Shown: one piece after another, positions 56,410-64,000 of the stretch | Position numbering within the stretch: position 1 is the stretch's first letter | How the letters are laid out: every line of letters starts with the position of its first letter | DNA from: Branchiostoma floridae | Taxonomy: Eukaryota; Chordata; Leptocardii; Amphioxiformes; Branchiostomatidae | Assembly: GCF_000003815.2 (NCBI RefSeq) | Contig: NC_049982.1 | Coordinates: forward strand, 31,036,407-31,100,406 | DNA: 64,000 bases | Direction: 5' to 3' | The notes under the pieces: model-generated | Seen by the model: the letters and a program-made list of their open reading frames with translations, nothing else | Told to the model about the DNA's origin: nothing | Databases searched by the model: none | Program-made: the position numbers and the translations under genes

Positions 56410-58916
56410 GCAAATTCAATATATTAATTTACCAGAAAATAGTTCCAGAACTTCAACGTAAGAGAAGTTAAAAGTTGACACGTTCGTGCGTACCCTCTAC
56501 TTGTCACTTAGTCTCTGAGATGCCGTCCGTTTCCTTTTTGCCCTACTGACGGCGTGGAATTGTAATTATTCTACACGGTAAAACAGTCGGAAAATTGACC
56601 TCACTAGTTTTGTAAAAATGTCGCCACACCCAGTATTCAATGCAAATGCAGATGATTAAGTCCAAAATATAGGACATGTAAAAATTTGTCCACTTCCAAT
56701 TGTAAATCGTCTATATCTATTTGGTTTGTCATATTTGTTAAATTTTTATTGACATTTGACAAAACTGTGATGTTATATTTTTAAAAAAGACAAAATAAAG
56801 ATTTTCTTTGTGTATCCAGATGCTAGTAAAGGATAGTATATCCTGAAAAAAAAGCCGGTTTCCGAGAAGGCTTGAGTTGTGCACGATTACCCCCGTAAAG
56901 GAAATGACCTTTTGACCAAACGGGTATTTAAAGTGGCTTACTTCAAACAAGCCCATAGCAATTTACCGCTCTTAGCATAAATAGCATAAATCCGGCTATT
57001 ATAATTTTAAAAACTAATCTTCTGTCCTATCCATGTGGGCACAACGAATCGTGGTCAGTTTCTAAAACACCGGTTGCTTTGGGCGTTAAGCAGTCAGATT
57101 ATTCTCCAAACAGAGGTTTGGGTGGACATGAAGAAACCGGACCAATATAACCAATCACATTGAAATGTGACGAAGAAACTTTGATTATGCCCGGATGGGA
57201 CTTCCTTCTTAAAATAATTGTTAGAACATAACAATTTTTAAAGTGTTGACCAACTAAAACATAATTGACAAATCCTGAATAGCTCTCTCCTTTTCAGCTA
57301 GATGACCTAATCACTCTGGACACGTGACTTTATACGCGGGAATTTTTTAAACCTATACCTAACAAGATAAGAATTAAAATCTTGCTGTCATTTCAAATTT
57401 CTGGCCATGTCACTAAGACGGGGCACACTGGATAAGCATAGTTAAAAACAGAAATTTAAAAAAAAAAATAATGATAAAAAAGTAAAACGCGACAATTCCA
57501 AATGACGAACTTGTACTCAAGAAACCATTTGCGATGAAATCTTTATTTGACAATACTAATATTGAAGAACATTTCATAATGCATACTTCTTGTTTTACAC
57601 TAACAGTACTAACTTTCACTAACTTTTATTAACTTACACTAACTTTCTTTTGTTAAACGGCTTACTTTTCTATAATCATATCATAAAAATGACAAACTGC
57701 ATATTATGGACTTGTACTCAACTTGTACTTGACAATACTAATATTAAACAACATTTCATAATGCATACTGCAAACTTATTCATCCTTACTACCATAATGA
57801 AAACAACGAACCAAAGTATAATTTTACATTTACTACAAGTCTTTAATTTTTCTTGTATAATCGTGACATGCATAAGAAATTACTCAATCGCTATGATCTA
57901 GAAAGAAATTGATTATATATGATTTTATCATCATTACCTTCGTACTATTGTGCATAATTATCATTTGCACATGGGAATTGATGTTATGAGTAGAATTATA
58001 CAGAACTTCTGAACATCATTAATAAAAGACTCTTTTTGCACAACCTTTGTCAGCTTCATGCGTCGGTGACTGTCAACTTCCTCAGAGCAAGTCTGCCAAA
58101 TTTCCATTGCACTGCTGCTATCAATGTGCACGGTTTGTATGAAAATACTTTACGTTTGGGACTGCATCTGCAAACAGCGACATCTATAGCTGCAGTACAA
58201 CGTGAACCAGTCAAAACAGCCATGAAGAAGGCCACAGACCGTCACCGAAACGTCAATAGAAATAAATGCAACGGTTTTTGACAATTTCTCTTTAATCAAT
58301 TACGCACAAACTTTATGAAACTATTTACGGACATTAGACATCGTGAAATAAAGTCAATTTACGGTCTCATTCATGTTTTTTTTCTTCCCATAGACACGTA
58401 TGCATTAAATCGTGTTTTACATGGGCGCGTTCATAACTAAGCTACTTGAAATGTCACCATATATTCATTCTATGTTGAGCACATTTACGCTATATCATGG
58501 GAAAAATTACCAATGACAAGTAAGCATAGTACGGTCGTTGTTTATAGCAATTACAAACTACAATTACTCAATTCCCACACTAATTTTTGCTGTTAATATA
58601 CAACTGCACTACTCAGGACTGTGTACCACCGACCTAGCGCACGGCTGCCAGTTAACCTGCTAATTTCTTCAGTTGCTGACAAACTTTCACCATTCCAACT
58701 GTTGAGATCAGGTCGGCTAGCTAAAAGGGAATTTATCACCTCTAAAAACGCGCTTCCATGCAGCCGTTAGTTTTGTTGGTCCCGTATTCTTCTACAGTGT
58801 CCACGTATAGCGTAGTAATGCATGAATGAGACCTTACATGCAATTATACAGGGTCTTCAACACGTATGGATGATGAAACGGGTGTATTTTGGTTTCTTCT
58901 CAGCTCACGCTCCTAG
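56410..58916. other. Upstream region of gene A and 3' flank of gene C
   Basis: Duplicated counterpart of 41424-44582. No supported coding sequence. The phrase caccgaaacgtc near 58245 belongs to the repeat shared by the three SRCR units. Confidence 0.5.
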
Positions 58917-58927
58917 TTAGTGTTGAT
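58917..58927 (-). CDS. Candidate terminal exon of SRCR gene C
   Basis: Same acceptor and stop as in A and B; with the preceding exon the tail would read Asn-Gln-His-stop. Tentative. Confidence 0.33.
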
Positions 58928-59429
58928 CTGTGTGTGGAAAAAACGTTTCAGTTTTAACAAAAGATTACATAAAGTCGGGTTTACTTGTTAATGTACAAAT
59001 TGCTAAATTAGTACCTTGGAATGCTCATTGCAAGATTCACTTTGCAGAGCCGACTGTGATGGAAAGAAAACAAGTTTATATGCATCTTTCCATATGACAA
59101 CAATTCTAAGTTCTATGAGCTCCTTTTTCATAAAGGTAATAAACATCGATCCTTACATAGAAATCGAACTGGTTTGGCGTCCTTCTATCTAATGTGACGC
59201 ACGGGCCGCAGAATTTTTCACGTTCAAACGTTTGTCATTTTATACATAACGTAAAATATCCTCTTCCACATACATATAGCAGATAGCACATACAACAACC
59301 CATGCATAGAAATCACTCCGTATAGTATAACCTAGTACCATCGGGATTTGACACAAGGGCCACAAAAATTGACACGTTCAAACGTTAACCAATTCATATA
59401 TCACTGAAAGAAATAAATCCTTCACTCAC

Positions 59430-59741
59430 TTTCCGAGCAGACCACACCAACGTCCTCATGGTGTCCACAGTTATGTTCGCCCCATTCGTTGTGGCTGCAC
59501 TGATCGATGTTTGTCTCAGAACCCTCGCAGTCCAAGTTGTCCAGCCAGATTGGGCCTGACCCCACCCCGAAGGCTGCTTCAGGTCGGGCCTCCACAGCAC
59601 TTGCGTATCCCAGCTGACGGCAGACCACGTTGGCGTCGTTAATGTTAAAACCGTCGTCACAGACAGTCCCCCACTGTCCGTCATGGTACACTTCAACCCT
59701 GCCCTCGCTGGACGAACTTCCACCCACGAGTTGGAGAATGT
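59430..59741 (-). CDS. SRCR domain exon 3 of gene C (partial gene)
   Basis: 312 nt, phase 1; donor GTGAGT, acceptor GGTTCATGACAG as in gene A exon 3. Complete six-cysteine SRCR domain: [72 protein letters not shown]. No other exon of this third copy is seen up to 64000; the THAP-transposase gene intervenes, so the copy may be broken or very spread out. Confidence 0.85.
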
Positions 59742-59893
59742 CTGTCATGAACCCGTTGCCATGGCAACACGGAAAATTATGAACCCTTGTGAGCGTGATG
59801 GATTTGTGAAATTTTAGGGAAAAGTCAACAATTTTGGTGGCTTTAGCTTTAACCGTTTGGGGACTACATAACTTAATTTTGTTTAACCCTCTC

Positions 59894-60477
59894 CGGACTG
59901 AAGGGTGGGGGTGGCTAAAAGTGCCTGCGCTAACTTTGACCTCGTATAGCTCCCAAATGGCTTGTTCTAGAACAACAAAACTTGGTGACTTTTCCTAAAA
60001 TATTGTTTGAGTTAATTTGCAAAAAAACAGAGTAAGTTGATAAATTTCCTTGTTGCCGTGGCAACGGGTTTCTGAAAGGCATATTTTTAAAAAATCACTA
60101 ATTTTGGTTTAAACAATGGAATTTAATGATTTTCTTGCTAAACTATACTTCTTCTTATATATCTTTAATATTTGACATATTCTAGTGTGACATTTATAAT
60201 TGAATATTCATAAATCACGGTAATGTTTTGACGTATTTGGTCAAAATCCCAGATGGCCGACAATATCATGCTGAAAAGTATAACCAGCTTATTTTCACCG
60301 GATTTCGTTACTACTTGGTATTTTCTTACAGAAAACATTCGTATGAACGTTTTCAGTCCATTTTCCTGGAATCTTAGCGATATGTTGAAAAAGATATATC
60401 TAAAGACATTTAAGCTTGATAATCCAAGATTCAGTTTTGAGGTTGTTGCGTCCTCTTGTGACAACAGAAGTCCTATA
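59894..60477. repeat. Half copy of the intronic foldback element
   Basis: Matches the left arm of 45341-51453 from its outer end (ggactgaagggtgggggtggc) without the LINE, and stops at cctata, where the sequence before the THAP gene begins. The complementary arm is missing. Confidence 0.7.
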
Positions 60478-60630
60478 GATCGTTTTCACAATGACGTCAC
60501 TATCGCGTTCGACCCGAACGGCGGCCATGTTGGATGATATGTTGTGACATTCGATCTGCCGCTTCAGCTGTGCGCTCGCTCCGGGTGGAAGGTATATCAT
60601 TTCTCTTGTATTTACACGCTAACAAGTACA

Positions 60631-60850
60631 ATGCCAGTCTTATGTGCTGTATATGGCTGTGGTAACAATTCCCAACGAGACAAGGAATACAGCTTTTTCA
60701 GAATTCCCAAAATAATTGAAAACCAAGGGGAGAAAACGAGAGTGCTGTCGGAGGAAAGGCGGACTCAATGGCTTGCGAACATTAACAGAGCGGACCTAAA
60801 CGAGCAAAAGTGCTCATACTCACGAGTATGTAGCAAACATTTCGTCTCAA
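60631..60850 (+). CDS. THAP-transposase exon 1
   Basis: Encodes the whole THAP finger and ends at a TCAA then GTAAGT donor. The start ATG at 60631 is immediately before the finger, as usual for THAP proteins, whose finger is N-terminal. Confidence 0.85.
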
Positions 60851-62967
60851 GTAAGTCGTAGGAGAGAACTTCAGTGTAAGAGTTCTGCTGAAAAAGTTTC
60901 CGCCTTGTTGTGCGGTTCATTCATCTTTGTTACGCTTACGGGCTTGTTCGCCCGGCTCGGCGGTACCGGTGTTGTTTATGCCCGCCTGCCATCTTGCCCG
61001 TTCTCCGAGCCTTTTCCGTGCCCACAAATTATAATTTGCACACACATAAGTTCCTGTTGCTCTCGTTTTTTATGTATTCACCCAGACAACGTTAGATACA
61101 AATTCGTACCGTGCTTGGATAAACCAAACAAAGTTGTTTTTACTAAGTTTTAGTTTTTCAATAAAGAAATAGCCGTTGGAATCATACGCACCCATAGCTC
61201 AGTCGGTAGAGCCGTTGTTAGAAAGACCAGAGATACTTGGGTGGTGGGTTCGAACCCGTCTCTGTCAATTTTTTTTTTTTTATGAATTACCAATTCATAT
61301 TGTTTCGATTTGAAACCATTCTTAGTCAGAAATAAGTCTACATTTTGTACCATTTTTTTTACAGAATAACGCTAGGGTTAAGTCATTTTGCTATTATATG
61401 TGTTAGGGTTCACAGGATAATTAGGTGTTAATTGTTATTCACAAGATTATTTTGGGAAAATAACCTGTCAATAATGCAAAGAAAAATTATTATTGACAGA
61501 AAAATCTTATCAAATAGTGAAAAATGTCTTATTTCATTTCACTCCTACAGGGAAACCTGCTGACCTGTATGCATGTACTGACCCAGATTGGGTGCCTACA
61601 CAACATCTTGGGCACAACAAAGTCAGGGCCTTGGACATCAGCATTGGACTGGCCCGCAATGATAGGTTGTCAGCAAGAAACAGCATAAAGCGAAGAAAAA
61701 TTGAGGAAGAAGATCATTCAAGTATGTCCGTGACATTTGAACTTCATATGTTTTTTTAGTAGTAGTCCACTGTGTTCTGTTCTGTTTTTTTTTAGTTATC
61801 ATTTAATGCAAGTTGGAGCTGTAATCCTTTTATAACACCCAACATGTAAACATAACATGTGATGTGACGTATGGGTTTGTTTCATTCTCAGCAAACGTCA
61901 TTGATCCACCTTGCCCACCTGTGTCACCGGATGAACCAACTAAGTGTGATGTAGGATGCCAGACCGACATGACGGGGGAGGAGATTGACAGGATGAAGTT
62001 TACCGTCAACTATCTTTCTGAACAACAAGACCAACTCAAGACACAGCTCCTAGCACATCAGTTACATGAGGGTAGTTTTAGTAATGGGGGGGATGATAAA
62101 GTTAGATTTTTCACTGGTTTGCCAAATTTTCTCATATTGATGAATGTATTCCAGCTTGTTGTGTCTCATGTTAAGTGTACGTCTCGCAATGTAATCTCTC
62201 CTTTTCAGCAGTTCATTTTAGTTTTGATGAGGCTCAGACTTGCTCTTTCTCTTCAAGATCTGTCTTACCGTTTTGGTATTTCTTTGTCCACAACATGTAG
62301 AATTTTTGACAAATGGATTTCTGTTATGAATAACCGTCTCAGTTTTCTTATTCTTTGGCCACAACGTGATGTACTTAGGAAAACCATGCCCACAGTTTTT
62401 AAACAAAGTTTTGGTAACAAAGTATCTGTTATAATTGATTGTTTTGAAGTTTTCATTGAACGCCCTTCCAGTCTGATAGCACGTGCAATGACCTGGTCCA
62501 CTTACAAACACCACAATACTGTAAAATTTCTAATTGGCATTTCACCACAAGGTTGTATATCTTTTATATCTAAGGCCTGGGGGGGGAGGGTTAGCGATAA
62601 GTATTTAACTGAAAACTGTGGGATTTTAAGAAAGTTAGAACCAGGGGATATTGTTTTAGCAGATAGGGGGTTTACTATAGCAGATAGTGTAGCTTTTCAA
62701 GGGGCAAAACTGCATATACCAGCATTTACCAAAGGCAAAAAACAACTGTCAGCATCAGAAGTAGAAACTACCCGTAAGATAGCTAATGTAAGAATACATG
62801 TAGAGCGTGTTATTGGTCTAGTTAGAAGGAAATATTCAGTTTTGCAGAGTACGTTACCCATCCCCTTAGTAAAATCTAAACCTGGTGATGCTCTGGCACC
62901 CATAGATAAGATTACCAGAGTGTGCTGTGCACTCACAAACTTGTCAGATTCTGTTGTACCTTCCTAA
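60631..62967 (+). CDS. THAP zinc finger and DDE_Tnp_4 transposase gene
   Basis: Three exons: 60631-60850, 61551-61721, 61892-62967, all joined in phase 1 (donors GTAAGT and GTATGT, acceptors CTACAG and TCTCAG), 488 residues. Residues 1-75 are a C2CH THAP DNA-binding finger (CAVYGC, the Trp of TQWLANI, then CSKHF). Residues 76-131 continue with [17 protein letters not shown], which follows THAP in related proteins. A short coiled region comes next, then an HTH ([32 protein letters not shown]) and a DDE_Tnp_4 nuclease with likely catalytic Asp in VIIDCFE, Asp in LADRGF and Glu in HVERVIG. It is like ISL2EU or HARBI1-type transposases. No stops: an active transposon or a domesticated gene. Confidence 0.85.
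61188..61266 (+). repeat. tRNA-like sequence in intron 1 of the THAP gene
   Basis: Has a perfect A box with a 4-bp D-stem (GCTC/GAGC around agtcggta) and a B box (ggttcgaaccc), followed by a T-run at 61269-61280 that would end Pol III transcription. The acceptor and anticodon stems do not pair, so this is not a working tRNA; a tRNA pseudogene or SINE head is likelier. Confidence 0.45.
61551..61721 (+). CDS. THAP-transposase exon 2
   Basis: 171 nt, phase 1 both sides. Encodes the linker after THAP ([20 protein letters not shown]) and a basic RRKIEEE stretch that could be a nuclear localisation signal. Confidence 0.75.
61892..62967 (+). CDS. THAP-transposase exon 3
   Basis: Encodes the HTH and DDE_Tnp_4 catalytic domains to the stop TAA at 62965-62967. 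The exon begins at AG then CAAACG; the ATG at 61864 lies in the intron. The CDVGCQTD phrase near the start is like those before coiled coils in such proteins. Confidence 0.87.
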
Positions 62968-62999
62968 TAGACATATATGTGCACAGTTCTATAATGATA

Positions 63000-63900
63000 T
63001 AACTATATTGTTAAATACCATGTATTGTATTAACATTGCTTTGCATCACAATGCTTACTTAGTAGTAAAGATATAAAAAAAGGCCAGGTTATGAATATGT
63101 ATCATTGTATGTATCAATATTGCCAAACATTGTTTTAACAATTCTCACTTAACATATGTAACATATGCAATGTTATGTATTGTATCAACATAGCTTAAAC
63201 TCTACAATATTTATATAAAAATATAGTAGTGAAGATATAAAAACAGGCCAGGTTATGAATACATATGTATCAATATTGCCAAACATTGCTTTAACAATTC
63301 TCACTTAACATATGTAATATATACAAACAATGTTATGTATTGTATCAATATAGCTCATGCTCTACAATACTTATATTATAGTAGTGAAGATATACAAACA
63401 GGCCAGGTTATGAATACATATGTATCAATATTGCCAAACATTGCTACAACAATTCTCACAACATAGGTAACATATACAACAATGTTATGTATTGTATCAA
63501 TGTAGCTTATGCTCTACGATACTTACATGGAGTAGTGAAGATATACAAACAGGCCTTGGTGTGAAATATATTTACACTATTGTATATCATATTATATACT
63601 GTATTGCATCAATATTGCTGGGCATTATAATACATTATAGTATTAAGAGTATAGAAATAGGCCTGTTTTTTTTAATATATGTACACTGTTTTATATATTG
63701 TATCAATATTGCTATGCACTTCAATACTTGCATTATAATAGCAAATATATACAAACAGGTCTGGTTCTGACATATATGTACACAGTCTTATATTATATAT
63801 TGTATCAATATTGCTAGGCAATTTCTTACTTAGAAGTGAAGATACAGAAATAGGTCTGGTTCTGAAATATGTGTACACTTTTATATATGCACAGATGGTC
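63000..63900. repeat. Degenerate AT-rich minisatellite
   Basis: Roughly seven units of 100-160 bases, each with gaagatatacaaacaggcc or gaagatataaaaacaggcc, ggttatgaatacatatgta, caatattgccaaacattgc and ttatgtattgtatcaat. Units shorten and diverge toward the right end. No coding potential. Confidence 0.85.
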
Positions 63901-64000
63901 TCCTGAGACCAGACTAACAAAGACCATTATATATCACTATATGTTGATGTTGTTTATCTTTCTTGGTGAACATTATGAACATTTAATGTTTCTTTTTCAT

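Noticed and set aside
59394-59723. Alternative frames over SRCR exons on both strands
   Set aside because: Shadows of the SRCR coding frame; they lack splice borders and domain content.
61188-61266. A functional tRNA gene
   Set aside because: Only the D-stem pairs well; acceptor and anticodon stems do not form.

Overview
This window looks like a lancelet (amphioxus, Branchiostoma-type) genome. That assignment is inference, from three observations: several genes for scavenger-receptor cysteine-rich (SRCR) domain proteins, AT-rich introns, and a dense mix of L2/CR1-type LINEs, foldback elements, MITEs and SINEs. Genes are split by introns with GT-AG junctions, so it is certainly an animal nuclear genome. 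There is one 100-base assembly gap (50933-51032).

The main genes are a tandem, minus-strand family of secreted SRCR proteins. Copy A runs from 56360 to about 44.6 kb, copy B from 41374 to about 15.6 kb. The 3' end of a third copy, C, lies at 59741-58917, with its 5' part beyond the right edge or broken up. A and B share one layout: a TATA box, a 223-nt first exon (signal peptide plus an acidic Pro/Ala-rich stretch), three 42-nt micro-exons each encoding one 14-residue Gly/Pro-rich repeat, and three SRCR exons of 309, 309 and 312 or 309 nt. All internal exon junctions are phase 1, so any exon can be duplicated or skipped without losing frame.

To the left, three unrelated small genes on the minus strand encode secreted peptides: an acidic one cut by the window edge (1-216), one with a furin-like site releasing a basic one-cysteine tail (3368-3589), and a Met/Ala/Glu-rich internally repeated one (6413-7024).

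Mobile DNA makes up most of the rest. A palindrome of about 17 kb (19097-36209) sits in the SRCR1-SRCR2 intron of copy B. Its arms carry mirrored 94-bp satellite arrays and have been invaded by two LINEs and a 605-bp MITE, with a GAGCGC-rich MITE at the hinge. Copy A carries a nearly complete L2/CR1-type LINE (45384-49709) inserted in a 1.8-kb foldback element. A CACTG/CAGTG-ended transposon occupies 8587-11153. At the right, a three-exon plus-strand gene (60631-62967) joins a THAP zinc finger to a DDE_Tnp_4 transposase, followed by a degenerate minisatellite.

Comparing the paralogous copies dates several insertions: a pogo-like MITE is shared by A and B and so predates the duplication, whereas the LINE in A is absent from C and the LINE in the right palindrome arm is absent from the left arm. 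Exon boundaries are predictions from reading frame, phase and splice consensus; no transcript data were available.
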